Positions 10,017-23,498 of a stretch of 64,000 nucleotides of DNA are shown piece after piece. A program made the translations under genes and the position numbers. A model generated the notes under the pieces. The model was given only the letters and a program-made list of their open reading frames with translations, was not told the DNA's origin and searched no databases. Within the stretch, counting starts at the first letter, position 1; every line of letters begins with the position of its first letter. Source of the stretch: Aquatica leii (Eukaryota; Arthropoda; Insecta; Coleoptera; Lampyridae); contig CM069433.1 in NCBI GenBank assembly GCA_035610365.1, forward strand, positions 79,084,236 through 79,148,235. Reading direction: 5' to 3'.

Positions 10017-10094
10017 CTCATAAGCCCTAAATAATAGATATAGTTCACGAGGCTTGGCGTCCATTGGCAGCCCACTCACAAATAACGTTCGTAC
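10017..10094 (-). CDS. cpo: couch potato (RBPMS-family RNA-binding protein), internal RRM exon
   Basis: Reading the minus strand, a pyrimidine-rich acceptor ending TTCTAG precedes the exon and the donor GTAAGT follows it. The 78-bp exon is in phase 0 at both ends and has no stop. It encodes 26 residues beginning VRTLFVSGLPMDAKP and ending LLFRAYE. This is the beta1-helix1 part of the RRM of insect Couch potato and vertebrate RBPMS, including the RNP2 motif LFVSGLP that contacts RNA. The family binds tandem CAC-containing transcripts as a dimer; in Drosophila cpo acts in the nervous system and in diapause. The neighbouring exons (upstream EEE-type linker, downstream GYEGSLLKVTSKNGK) were not found in this window. 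This implies introns longer than 10 kb downstream and probably longer than 50 kb upstream, as is usual for this gene. Confidence 0.93.
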
Positions 10095-12601
10095 CTAGAA
10101 CAAAACAATTTACATTATTTATTAAATTAACTAATAAAATGTATTAATATTAAAACTTAACCCCGTATGTATTACGTGTATAATAGCTCTGTACATCTTT
10201 TATCCACTTTAATATGTAAATAATTAAGTCAAGAAAAGCAGAAATTACACATCGAAGAAAGACTATTATGTCAGGTTGGTCTTACTGTAGATATTGGAAA
10301 TTAAAAGTAATAATTATGATAGATTCTTTAATACTAAACACGCATTTAATTTTTTAACACATTTTTCAATACTAATTAAAAAATTAAAATATAAATAAAA
10401 TGAACCACCAAATATTATTAACAACAAACCTTACTTTTTTATAACTTGGTAATTAATAACATTTGTTAGTTCTTACTAAAACTATGACTAGTATCTGCTT
10501 TAAATAAGACAAAGTTAAAGTTCATTTTTCAGTAATATTTAAACATTCACGTTTCCTTGCTGTTTATCATATACATAGAAGTAATCTAAATGTGCTAGAA
10601 ACATTTGTATTATATTTTTTTTTAATGTGAGGTTAATACAAACTAAAAACCAGTAATAGCAACAAAAATTGCCATTAATCTATGTTAATCTATTTAACAA
10701 TTATATTAAAAAATAGAATAAGACTACTAAAAAACTTTTAACGCATTTTACTTTAATTTCCTTAACAATTTCCTTAATTTATAGCAGTTTAAATTTGTTT
10801 AATACTACGGGAGCGTAAAAAGTTCCAACGTACCTTATTAAAATCTCGCTCAAACTAAAAACCTTTTGAAAAAAGTTATAAAATTTTGCAGAAACAAATT
10901 AATTAAACTTTAAACTAGAATAATAAAACTAAAACGTTACAGCGCATATATACTAAATAAAGTTTAGATTTATTATCTAAGAAAAAATATTATGGAATAA
11001 TATTAAATATATACACTGCTACACTTGCCAGCTAAATCAAATAAAGTGTTATAGTTTTAACTTAAGATATAATATGATATAATAATATACTATAGGATAT
11101 GTTGAAACGCCAATTTACTAAAAACTAAATAATCTTTTCACTTCTATTGATTATTCTAAGCTTTATTTGGTTCTATCTATTTAACACAACGTATTTCATT
11201 ACCTTATGGTTTTGAACATAGTTACATTAATGTCATTTACTAAAACATTCATCTTTTGACTAACTAAATGTAAATGTTTTCTTTCTCCAAGTGTACAGTG
11301 TTTGTTTTTATTAAATGAGTTTGTTAACGTCACGTAGTAAAGGAAAAAAACTGTTATCATTGTACATCTTTTCAAATGTAGCGCAATGTAAAACATCAAA
11401 GCATTTAATCATGTTTTCATTTAAAATTTTGCTCTTTTTCTGTAAATTTAATGAAATTTCTAGAAGCATCAATTCTGTAAAACGTTTGTTTTTGTAGTTA
11501 CGTCAATGCAAATAATCAGAAAGATGAAACATAACGTTTTACTAGTTTTAAAACTATATTTGAACTGTTTTGTATATATACGTGTATTTAAAATAAAAAA
11601 ATAAAATTTTGTTTTTTATATATCTATACAATTTAAAATATTTATAAGAATTCAAACTCAACAATACAATAAAATATACAATAAATACTTTATAATTGTT
11701 TACTACTTTTTATTAGTGAAACCTTAAAAAGTTCAAAATATGTATCAATGAACTTGTTAAAAGAGATCTGTATATGTATAAAGAAAAATATAAAACGTAA
11801 AAATTCAACAAATAACACTACTTGTTTTTTCAAGCAAAGCTAATATATTGATTTGTTATTGAAAAAAACAATATAAATAAAGTAGTAAAGCATCAAAACC
11901 AATTATTCAGCTACCCGAGTGATAGCGCTAGCTACCAGTTACGTTTACTTTCTTATAAAATAAACAAAAACATAATTTACTAAAATAAAAAGTAAGTTTG
12001 CTACTTTTAACATTTTTTTGTTGTATCAAAAAATTACGTATTTATTACAAATAAAGAAAATTTAATCAAAATAACTGAATAAAAAATAATTAGTCATATG
12101 AAAATATTGTTTTTGTTAAAAAAAACCAAATCTGTGAATAAACTTTTTACCATTTTAAAATCTATTTTTTAACGTTTTTTACAATTAAAACATATAATTG
12201 CAGATTTCTTGTCACAACGAGATAAACAGAATTTATATGTACGTTTATTTTATCTTGAATAAAAAAACTGTTTTTTGGATTCTATGCAAATACATATAAA
12301 CTTTGAGTGTCAACAGGGATTTTTCCAATATGTCAAGTAAACTTTATACTATATAATATTTTTTCTTTTCATTTGGACTTTGTTTTTTATCCAAGGAACA
12401 AAATTATTACAAGCGTTTGTAAAATATAATAATTTGTAACGACTTCCTCTTTGTGATGCTTAGTACTGAATCTACATCAAACAAACCTTTTATTTTTATA
12501 AAAACACTAAATGTATGTTCAACACCTAACGCATCAATCAAAACTTTTTTAAACAAAAAAAAAAGATTTTAAATTGTTTGTACAAAAAGTTATGAAAACA
12601 C
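10095..12601. other. AT-rich intron upstream of the couch potato exon
   Basis: About 2.5 kb of A/T-rich sequence. The pyrimidine tract and acceptor of the exon lie at its left edge on the minus strand. The short open frames here have no recognisable content. Confidence 0.5.
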
Positions 12602-12727
12602 CAGGGCGCGTCTATGTGTGCAATGTGCAGCTCACACAGGCGCCAAGTCTGAAGAGGCGACAAAAGGCGCCCGAAGGAATTGGACAATCAAAATTCTAAA
12701 TTTCCCATGAAAATTTAGAAACTTAAT

Positions 12728-13997
12728 CAGTGGCGGCTGGTAGTCAATAATATAAGAAGTTTTTTAAAAAAACCACAATTATTGTAAGATCAAAAGCCAT
12801 TCTTACATTAACACGATTCATATTTAAGATCAATTATATTTAAGATTAAGATTTAAGATATTCGTCTATCTTTACAAATGCTAAAATGATCGATAAAAAT
12901 TTATAGTTTTTCATAGAAGATTTTTCAATGCTTAGCTTAGAAATACGCACAATTTTCTTGTCCCATAGTATTGCCGATTGCATAGAAATGATTTAATTTT
13001 TAATCGCTCACTTTCTACGGCAGTCGCAGGTAAAGTCAATCAGTTATTTTATTTAATATATGTATCTATTTTTACAAACATTTTCATTGTGGTCTTTAAT
13101 TGACTTTCGGCAAGCGCTGCCTAATTGTATTTGTAAACAAATATTAACACGACTAAGAGTATTATAATTCATACAACTTTTTATGTGATTTGCCGATAAC
13201 GAGTGCTTTTTGACTTTTTCTTTAAATGCTATAAATCGGTAACATTATTTTTACAACATAATAAATCATGTGAAAACAGTTAACCTACAAAACAGTAAAA
13301 TCTATGAATTCCTTCAAATTCACAAATCCAATCTGACGAATCATACATAGATTCATTAAAATTACTATGAACATCTTTATTTTTATGTTTACTTGTCTTA
13401 CGAATTTGAAATAAAGGCCGAGGACAAGCAGTAAATTTAAATTTTAAACGTCTAAACTAATATTAGTTATTAATTTTTTAACGTCTTGTACCACCGTGAT
13501 TATGTAACACAAACGATAAGCAGTCTATTACAAATGAATATTATAGATCAACTAAGAAAATTGACTGTAAAGTTTGTCATAAGTGATAAGTAATGTGCAT
13601 TCTAGCATCTGTGCTTTATACACACGAGCTGCAAAGATAATGATAAATGACGTAAGTCACGTAAGCATTGCACTGAGTCGGCGGAATGACCGATAAAAAT
13701 CTCAAGACCACAAGCAAGCATTTAAGCGTTTGCTTACCATCTTTTCGCATAAAATTGTATTATGTGTGTTTCAGTATCGACTACAATAAACATATCATTT
13801 AGCTTCAATATTATGCACGCGGGCACACGTAAATGTGAGCCTCCGGTAGATTCGCAAGTTTTCGTATCTCAATTCTTAATTTAAACGCATGAAATTTGAT
13901 TTAACGCGAATTTTATGTAATTTTAAAGTAAATAAAATTCCTTCCTTATTCCTTTTTTTCGGAGAGTCCCAATGACCTAATAGAAAAGCCGCCACTG
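12728..13997. mobile_element. Non-autonomous hAT transposon nested in an older element
   Basis: Begins CAGTGGCGGCT and ends AGCCGCCACTG, a perfect 11-bp terminal inverted repeat. It is flanked by AACTTAAT (12720-12727) and AATTTAAT (13998-14005), an 8-bp target-site duplication with one mismatch; 8 bp is the hAT hallmark. The 1270-bp interior has no transposase frame, so it would have relied on an enzyme supplied elsewhere. Confidence 0.85.
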
Positions 13998-14799
13998 AAT
14001 TTAATAAATTATAAATTGCAGGCTTATTTAAACCATGTTAGAGATATAAGATGAATTATAGAGGTCCAATAAAAAGAATGCTGTCTGCAAGGCTTGTTAA
14101 TAAATTATAAACTGCATTTAAACTGAAAAAATCCTGTAGAAACAAGCAAAACACAAAATAAAGGCACGCATCGTCACCGTCGACCAGTACACCGCCTAAT
14201 TAACAGCAGCTATCAGCTCCTTGGTTGTAATTTTGTCAAGAATCTCATTCACGTCGAGATCTGTCACAACATGTCGGTTTTTGTAGTCATGTATAAGGAA
14301 AGTGGCAGTTTCGATTCTTTACAACATTAGAACACTGTAAGTGATGCTTTAGTGAAGTATTGTAATTGTTCATAAGGTAAGTCAACCAACATATGTATAG
14401 TAAGTATAATTAGACATATTATTTTTGTTTTATTGTTAATTCATTATTCTACACTTTTTATCGTGTATGTAGTTACCCTGTGAGGAGTTAATTTAAAAAT
14501 TTTAAAAATTGAATACATATTCCGATTTTAAGACGTATTCTATTTAGATCCTTTTAGATAAAGTTCACAATTCAGCCGCAAATTACATGTAGGCAACAAA
14601 ATAAATACGTGAAATATAAAAATATTGGTTTCAACTTTTGACAGTTGTTTCTGTGAAAACTATTATTTTTCTGATATCTTATGAAGGAAAGAAAAAAAAC
14701 TAACGGATTACCAAAATTTACTAAATAAGAGGACACAAGACGAAGTGCGTGACAAAAACACCACAAAAATAACACGGTTTTTTCCTGTGCCATCTACAT

Positions 14800-15600
14800 C
14801 AACTTTGAGTACTTGTTTTTCTTGCTCTTCGGCTTTGGAAATTCATTATTTGACACGAGATGGTCAAGCAGAATTGATGCAATAAAAGCACTGTTTAAAA
14901 ATTTACCAGAAATATATGGCGCATTATACGAGATAACAAATTTAGATGGATTTGATCAGAAATCAAAATATCAAGCTAAGTCAATTTTGTTAGTAACATA
15001 TTTTACAATCAGAAACTATGAATATACGATTGAGTCTAGAAGCTTTATAAAACTTTAAAAAAAAATGTTTGGTCACATTCCGTACAGATGAGAAACTTAA
15101 TGGCGTTTTTACTCCAGTAAAAGAAACTGCAAAAAAGTTAGATGTGGAACCCAATTTTCAAACAACCAGCCTTTTATGGCGTCGACAAAAAACTAAACAG
15201 TTTGACTACGAACATAAAGATGAACCAATTTCAGATCCTAAAACATTATACAAAATTAACTTTCTTTTACTGCATTCTCGATTAAGCATTAATTTCAGTC
15301 AATAAAATATTTTCCTTATTAGAAAATCACACAGACCCCTTTTAATTTCTATACCATTTAGACGACTCACTCCTGGAAAACCGCAACTAAGACTTTCGTG
15401 TAAAAAGTTGCAGGAAAAACTGAGATTTAACGATAAGTTACATATAGATGGAGACAATTTATAGACGAAATTGTACAACTCCAGCCTATGTTAAAAGATT
15501 TAGAAAATGATATTTTTAAATTTTTACAGTTTATATTTTATAATGATTTAATTGCAGTATATCCAAACTTACCAGTTGCTATTTGAAACTATGAATTCTC
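14800..15600 (+). pseudogene. hAT transposase relic, ZMYM1-like
   Basis: Pieces in several frames read LFDTRWSSRIDAIKALFKN...LPEIYGAL...LDGFDQKSKYQAKSI, then KKLDVEPNFQTTSLLWRRQK...DYEHKDEPISDPKTLYKINFL, then LQPMLKDLEND and VYPNLPVAI. This is the order found in the RNase H-like/dimerisation half of ZMYM1-like hAT transposases. The final piece is the stretch that normally just precedes the hAT C-terminal dimerisation motif, which is missing. Stops and frame changes occur throughout, so it is a dead copy. The N-terminal zinc finger and first catalytic region are absent. Confidence 0.75.
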
Positions 15601-17900
15601 ATTTAATTCAAGATTAAATTATTTTACTGCTTTTGTACAGTTTTTTGATAGATATACATAGCACTATATAAACATGAAATTGTTTGCTTGATGAATGAGA
15701 CGTCTAATATTAACGATAAGTAAATGAAGTACGGATTACAGTTACAATTACTGATTAGTTCACTACAGTGTTTAATGTAAACGCTTTGACTGCTTCTGTT
15801 TACGCAATCAGCGCATTGTCTAAACAAATATATGAAACAAATATTCTAATTTTATTTCTTTCATTTTGTAGATTATGATCTTTATTAAAACGTACAGTGT
15901 AATTAAATGAGCAACTAAAGCCGCGTGTACTTGGTTTCACAATTGCATTTCAAAATAGAATTGTCTAATGAGCACCAAGATAATCAATCGAGCTTAATTG
16001 AAAATACACGTTGTGTTTTCAGTAACATTATACTAAACTAACGCAGTATATCTAAATTATTACCACGAAACTAAATACTAACAGAACATTAACTTTAATT
16101 AAATATTGACGTAATTCATTACAACAGTTCTAGAAGTATTTTAAAGTTTAACTTCTAATATCGATTCGAACTAGTTAATTTGAAAAGGAAATAGAACCTT
16201 ATAACGATATACATACTGCCAAAGGGAGTCGTTTCTTGATACAGAGCGTAAAATATTCATTGGGCGACTTCAGGGGCCAGTTCTATTAAATATTAACGTT
16301 GCGCTGTATTTCATGGCAGTTCCACCTTCGTCACGGCGTAGCAGTATTTGACAGGATAACTTTTTCCACTTCTCTGTCGGAATGAATCAGTAAATTCAAG
16401 GAAAAAAAACTAGTTACCTAAGTGGTTTTTATGAATTTATAAGATCAAATGTAATTTATCATGTTGTATTAAAAAATTTTTACGTATATTTCTTATTTTT
16501 TATTTTGTTAAATATTAACTGAGACCTGTCTTTATATATATTTCTCAAAAACGACAAAACGTTTCTGAATATTAAACCATTAAATTTTCATTTTTATTTC
16601 TGTTAAAGTATTTTATCTAAATATAAGTAAGTAAACGCACATACAAATAAAAGTAATTGTAAACAAAATCCGAAAAACACTACTACGCTACGATAACGAA
16701 AAGCAAGTTGCTAAAAAGTTTAAAAAATACAAAATAAATATTAAAAAAATTATCAAATCATGTAGTTTGAAGCAATACTTAACAAAACTGTTTTAGAAAC
16801 ATAAGCACAAAATTGATAAAGTTAATTAAAACTAGATAATACAAGGTTGAATATGTAACATGAAAAGTGGTTAAACGAACAATTTAAATTAGACTTCCAT
16901 TACAATTAGTATGTTAATTAAAGAAGAGACATTCTAACCCTTAATAGGTATGTGATATAATGGAAACAAATAGATAGACGTGTTAAGAATCTGTAATTTA
17001 ACCTTTGCAATATTTAAAAGTAAAATGATCCAATTATTAAAATATATTTACGTCATTTAAACTTAATAAATATTTAATTAACAAACAATACAATTAAAAC
17101 TAAGTAAGTCAAGATTTAAAAATAAGTTACAAACTGATAAGTGACATTAACATATTTTTATCTGAGACAAAAAAAATTAAAAAATAAACAAACTAAAAGA
17201 ATATATAATATTAACAAGACTACAAAGATAGTATAGACATAACTTACTAGTAAATATTGTAAATAATGTTTAAATAGCTTATAATATAAAAAACATAATA
17301 GAAATTACAAACAATGTCTACACCAAAAGCAAAAAAATTATTAGAACTCGAATTTAATTTTTTGTAATCTAAAGAGCAAATTTATAACGATTAGAGAAAA
17401 GCGGGGTAATACCTATAATATAATAATCATGTATACGGTATTAGACAAACCTGAAACTATACAGCGAGGCTCTAGTGCTCACTCAAAAGCATTTAGTTGC
17501 ACGTAGTAGATGAAAGTGTTATTTTTGCTTATAATTTTGTCCTGTTCTAAAATAAGAAGAGGTAAGTGGTGACAAACTAAGATTCATAAGTACAGATATT
17601 TTAGTGAATTCTTCTGTAATATTCGTCCACATTTAATTTTTAATTTGCTTTGTAATTATTGAAGTTATGGTTAGAAAATCAAATCATGGGCGGTAGGGGG
17701 CAAGATCGTGTAAAGATGCGCGGTATTGTCCCTCACTTCTTTCGATGACTTTTATTAAATGTTTAACCTGGGTTTTGGTGAAGTAAATAAAAATTATACG
17801 TTGTTAATGAACTAAGGCCAATACAGTTTTGTTGTTATTGGACAATAATTTCAGTCATATATCACTAGATATTTATAATTTTTGCAAATAGAATTACATT
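15601..17900. other. AT-rich intronic sequence, nothing recognised
   Basis: A stretch around 16210-16390 is less A/T-rich and may be an old repeat, but it has no open frame or paired ends. The remainder is low-complexity A/T sequence. Confidence 0.45.
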
Positions 17901-18410
17901 TTGCTTCTCACAATTATACCTCAGGTCAAATCACCTTCAGCTATTGGATTTGACTTTTTCAAACTTCTTAAAAAAGCTCTCTTTGCAGTTTATGATTCAG
18001 AACTACCGGAATATTTTTTCTCAATTGCACTAAGTTTACGAAAGAAGATTTTGCACCAACTGAACAGTTTAGAGAACTTGTTTTAAAGACTGAACAAAGA
18101 AAAAATGGAAACAGCTTCAACATGCATAGTTATTTCTGATTAACACCATAAAAGTAAAAAATTCAAACGAGAAGTTAACATTGTTAACAAAAAAAAACAG
18201 AATAATAGAACCCTGATAAAAAAGTAGTAGGATAAAAAGCATCAGTCGGAAGATGATTCTGAATCCTTTATAAAATAGATTTATCAGAAGGGAGCAATTC
18301 GGATCTCAGTAAAATCGCACAATATCACGCTATTTCTGTAGCGAATGAAATATGCATCGTATGCAACAAATTTGGAACAAACAAGAAACTTTAGTATGGT
18401 AGCAAAAAAA
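17901..18410 (+). pseudogene. Relic of a pogo/jerky-type DDE transposase C-terminus
   Basis: Broken frames read KSPSAIGFDFFKLLKKALF, then (shifted) EDFAPTEQFRELVLKTEQR, then an acidic segment with QSEDDSES, then EICIVCNKFGTNKKLW. Insect pogo/jerky-derived transposases end with a GF-K-GI-PF/EDF-PTE region, an acidic tail and a C-terminal Cys-rich finger (C-VCG-FG), and the order agrees. The DDE core is not present. Assignment rests on short motifs. Confidence 0.4.
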
Positions 18411-19300
18411 ATATTAACAAAGCAAAAGCATCAAAATGATTTTTTATTTTAATATATTTGAAAAACGTATTATATTGATAATGCTTAAACTTGTTTTTTA
18501 GTTTATTACAAATTTCTTTGATTACCCCTCCTTCCCCTACTATTAATAATTTGACTATACCGCTGCCATTCCGTACCTGTGTAATAACCGTACTAATAAA
18601 CGCAGCCGTAAATGGTATTTTGAAAAAACAGAAACGATTTTTCGCTTTTATTAGTGACCATAGTGAAAACGTAAATCCACATCAAACAGAAAAACAAATG
18701 CAAAAATTACAAAAATGCTATTTGATTGTAATGTTTTATACCAACACAGTTCAAAACTTATTCTATTACTAAAGTAAAACGCTAACTTTTCTTACCAGTA
18801 AGCTATTACCTTTAAAACATTAATGTTTCAATTAATATATAACATTACTCAGTACATGCACATACGAGCCAAAAATATAATCAAAAAATTCTGATTTAAT
18901 TAACCATTGACCATGCCAAGCTTACAAATTATATCAGAGTTTAATATCTACAGAAAAGTTAATTTATTTATTGCAACTTATTTAAAATAATATTGGTAAA
19001 TACGGAAATCATGCGATCTTAGTATACATGCAAATCATTATAAAAAAAAATAGTTATTTAACGAACAAGGTTGTTAATTATAGCAATTAATAATTGAAAC
19101 ATTTTAATGCCGTGAGAGAGTGTAGCGAGCGAACGCGTTAATATTGTCAAGAATATTTGTCGCCGATTTCAAACGATTTAGTTTGAAAATTTTTGCATTG
19201 ATTCTACTTTAGTAAAACGTGTGAGTTTATATAAAATTTAAAGTATACGTAACCCGTTATTATATTTAGAAGTCGCGGAATATAGTTAAATGCGTGGTTG

Positions 19301-19460
19301 CTAAGGATTTCATTGGTTGCTATACAAAATTATTCATTACAAGAAATTTATTCATTGGTTCAAAATCGTTCATTTATAGGGGTCATTAAGGATCTATTTC
19401 TAATACATTATTATATGTTAGTATTGCTATTACCAGACAATCGACGGAAAACGTTTTTTA
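19301..19460. repeat. Dispersed repeat, copy A
   Basis: The string GATTTCATTGGTT near 19306 and the downstream ATACATTATTATA...GTCAACGG-like block (about 19402-19450) recur in the same order and orientation at about 54158-54255. Divergence is considerable, so this is an old family. No coding capacity. Confidence 0.5.
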
Positions 19461-21400
19461 ACGACTGTACAATTATAATACTTTTTGCAACAAAAAATTG
19501 TTTTATATCAAAAATATTACAAAAAACAAAATAAAAAAAATTACAACAATTAAATCAGTTAACAAAGTAGAAATAAAAATATAAATATTAAAAAAACCAC
19601 TTAAAATTTACCCACATAGGACGTAAAAAAATTAATTAAACGGTAATTAAATAAATTGAAAGGACAAGCATTAAGGTAATAATCATAACAAAAACAACAA
19701 AAACAGTAAAAACATAGTACAACTAAATAAAAAATATACAATAATTCTTAAAAATGTGACAATAAATTAAAAAACTAAAGAAATATTACGTATGTTATAA
19801 AATAAAAGTAAAAAGATCAACTATGTACATGCAAGTGTATAAACGTTAGTCAAGTTAAAAAAAACCAAAGAAAAAACCAATAATTGCATTTTCTTAATCA
19901 AGTAAAGAAAACAACGTAAAAAACAATAGTAATTTATGTCACTAGTATCGAAAGTAAATCATAACATAACGAAAGCGCTGCATGAATGTGAGTTAAATTC
20001 AATGTTGGTACTAGATTTATTACTAACAAAACCTGTCAACTTTGACAATCTATTTAAAATCTTAGATTAATTTATACTACTAAACGTAGCATACGCAGTA
20101 AGAAATATTATCAACTCCTGTATTTAAATTTATAAAATTTTTAAAACGTTTTTTTTAAATTTAACTAATTTTTAAAAACTTTTAAATATATTCTTCACTA
20201 AACACACACTTCTACTTAAGTAATAATTGACTTTGAATACATAATCTCACAGAAATTTTGATTTCTCACTTTGCAACACTAGTTTGTTTTCATCGTTACG
20301 CAGCTACACTACCATACAAATATTGATGTTTGTGATTAAGAGCGTGACAACAAACTTATTTTTAGAAATATTTACTAAACTTTGCGATAGAAAACAAAAC
20401 AAAGAAATATTGAAGACTTTAAATGAAAGAGTGGGAAAAAGTAAAATAGAAATAAAAAGAGACTAATAGGTATAACTTATTGTTACAAATATATAATATG
20501 AAAATAAAAATATGCATAACCCAGATAAATTAAAATCCATAACTTGATAATACAAAAATTAAGATTAAGAATTAGATCACAAAAACAAAATTATAAAATT
20601 AAAAAACAAACATTTACATACCTTAAATATGCACAAACAGTAGCAAATATTAAAAAAAATTTAAAAGAAATTATAAAAATAGTTTCTGGTACTTCTGAAG
20701 TTGATTACAAACATACACAGATTTATAATAGTATAAAATAATAATTAAACGCAAAACAAAAAAAAGTTTTTTCGTAAGCTAGAAATGAACAGTAAAACCA
20801 GTCAGAAACAAAATACTAAAACATTAAAATTAACTTACACCAAGAAAAAATATTATTAAAAGAACTGAAGTTTTCCAAATATTCTAAATGAAAAATCAAT
20901 ATTTACATATTAAAACTAGAAATTCAACAATAAGTACAGTGCTGTTAATATTACTATATGCGACAAATACGTGGCAGATGTGAACAAAATAGAATCAAGT
21001 GCGTTGTCAAAACAAAACCTATTAGTACCAAATACATGCAACAAACAAATAGGCCAAAAGAAAGAAACAATGAAATAAACATATTTGTCAAAACAAAGTA
21101 ATGTAATTAAAACAGCTAGAAATAATGTTAAAAAAAATAAAGTAAAACATCACATTTACATTTTAAGATTAAAAATACTAATACTTTAATCTCTGCATTG
21201 TAAAAACCCACATTCTATTCGATTATATTTAAACAACAAAACAAACGTATAAGCAGGTATAAAAGAAAACGATACCAATGCTAAAACAAAAGTTAAAAAA
21301 ACACGGTTATTACTATATTAATAGAACGGTAAAGTTTCTTTAAATTAATAAACGTTTAGTTCGTAGTACCATCTTCTTTCGCGTTTAGTTCATTAGACTT

Positions 21401-21472
21401 CTAAATTTTATTAAACAGTAAGTCAAAAGTATATGTGGTTTGTCTTTTGACTTGCTATTTAATAAATTCTAG
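21401..21472. repeat. Short hairpin with 29-bp arms
   Basis: 21401-21429 and 21444-21472 are reverse complements at 25 of 29 positions, separated by 14 bases. Size and shape would suit a miniature palindromic element or a precursor-microRNA-like hairpin. Nothing else distinguishes the two. Confidence 0.6.
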
Positions 21473-23498
21473 TTTTCAAAATATGAATTGTGTAATATCT
21501 GCCACAGTTTAAATAAAAATGTTTATACATAAATATTTTTTGTATTGCTTATACTGTATGTTGCTACGAATTCCTGTTTCTATATAAACTGTCTTATCTG
21601 AGTATTTCTTAAAGAAAGGTAAATTTACAAATAGGTAAACGTGTACTCAAAATACTTTTTTTTATGAATGATGAATAGTTCCATTCAGACTTATGCAGAG
21701 TTGAAAAAAGATAGATCAAAAGTAAGAGAGATTTGGCTTTATGTACATCTAAAATCCAGTTTCATAGCAAGCATTGATCACAAAAGCGTCCTTTATATAC
21801 TACTGTAGAACAAAAACATCGCAACGGGAATGGTCTGAGATCGGTCTTGCATTAAAGATGCAAATAATTTCAAACTTTCAAATCATTTTTTATTTGTAAT
21901 AATATACAATGTCCAAATTGGTGTGCATATTACTAAGTTTGAACAGCAATCCTCGTTTTTAATTATTTGAAATTCAAATGCAAACAAAGAGCGAAAATAT
22001 TTATGTAAGTATTAGTCGAAAGTTCTTTAGTGTAATTGAAAAGTTATTAATGGCGCTCCTACTTTTTCATAAATATGTACCACGTCAATTAATACTTTAT
22101 ATTGGTTGCTACGATACTACTTTGTTTGTAGCACATAATCGATCAATACGGTGGAAACACAAATATGAACTAAAGTTTACCTAAAACGCGTAAGTGCGTG
22201 TGTGCAGGGCTCATAAAAGTATTAAGTACTAAAATCAATAATTACAATTTCTATTAAAATAAGTATAAAACCTTGTTATTATGTAATTGAAAAACACTTA
22301 TTTTCAAAATGTTTATTGATATCCCATTATTGATTTTTCAACGTCACTTACTAATACTTTTATCAACAAACTTTCTAAACGAATATATATGAAAAGGTAT
22401 AAGATATCATCCATATCCTTCAATAAAATAATAAATTACTGATCTTTTGCTTTTATATACGACCAGTTATAAGATGGAAATGCCAGCTGTGAGACTTCTG
22501 GTCGGACAGACAATTTTTCAATATTTTCCGATAATTCTCACGACTGCGGCGTTTATACGCTAAATGTGCAACGGACTGTTTATTATCCTTCCTGTTTAAG
22601 CAAATATAAATCATTTTCGTATTTATTATCTACCAATAATTCATACTAAATTTAAAATTTAACTAATAAAGATTGTTGTACTTTGCGCACTTTATTATTT
22701 GCTAATAAACAATCAAATAACAAATTTTAAAAATTATATTAAATCCACAGTTTTAATAAAGAGTTAATATGATTTTTTTCATATTTACAAGTAAACCTCG
22801 ACAATATTTCAGTACTTTAAAAACTCGTATCATATTTTAATCTTCTGGGGTTTGAGATTTCCATTACCTCGTATAACCCTTGTGTCGCACGAAGGATTAT
22901 AGTACGATACCCAAGTAAACAAGCGTTTGATACGGATTAAACCTAGTATACATCGCTAATACGCATCACAAGAAAAATGCAAATCTCACAAACAATCTAC
23001 TCGATAATGTATTGTAACGTGCAGTAGGGTTATTAAAAAACATTTATATAAATATAAAACAAAATTTTCTTAAGCGCTTCGATATATTGCTTCTGGCTCT
23101 AAAAACGTAAGATACGTTTAAAAAGCTTCTGTAAAGCTAGCGACAGTACAAACATTCAATTTTTAAATAATATTAAACCGCTCGGAGGCTTGTAGTATTT
23201 TTTTAAGTCAAAATATTCAGATAACCCTTCCTTTAAAAGAAAATTATACATTTCTTTAGTTATTCTTTTTGTTTTAAACAGTTTCTAAATTTAACATTAG
23301 TTTATTTATTTGTTGTATCACAAGTTTATAAAACTCTAATTTATTTGTATTAAATGTTTTCTTTATTAAAACACACATTTATACGTTTTTTTTTAATTTT
23401 ATAAAACAATGTCATATAGATTTCGTCATTTAATTTGTTGTTGCTAAATAAGCATTTGCAAACTCAAATTACGTTAGTAGTAATAAATCAGTTTTTAA

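Larger units (their letters stand above)
12602..15600 (+). mobile_element. Decayed hAT element (ZMYM1-like transposase) interrupted by a second hAT
   Basis: A likely 5' terminus, CAGGGCGCGTCTATG, at 12602 begins like many hAT ends. The remaining transposase pieces lie at about 14800-15600. Between them a smaller hAT element (12728-13997) has inserted. I did not find a matching 3' terminal repeat, so the right limit is where transposase similarity stops, and the link between the 5' end and the transposase is inference. Confidence 0.5.
18411..23498. other. Long AT-rich intronic stretch
   Basis: About 5 kb, strongly A/T-rich. An unassigned 93-codon frame at 18491-18772 and smaller ones resemble nothing I know and look like chance frames. 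A dispersed repeat (19301-19460) and a hairpin (21401-21472) are listed separately. Confidence 0.45.

Noticed and set aside
18491-18772. 93-codon plus-strand frame
   Set aside because: Composition follows the A/T-rich background and nothing resembles a known domain.
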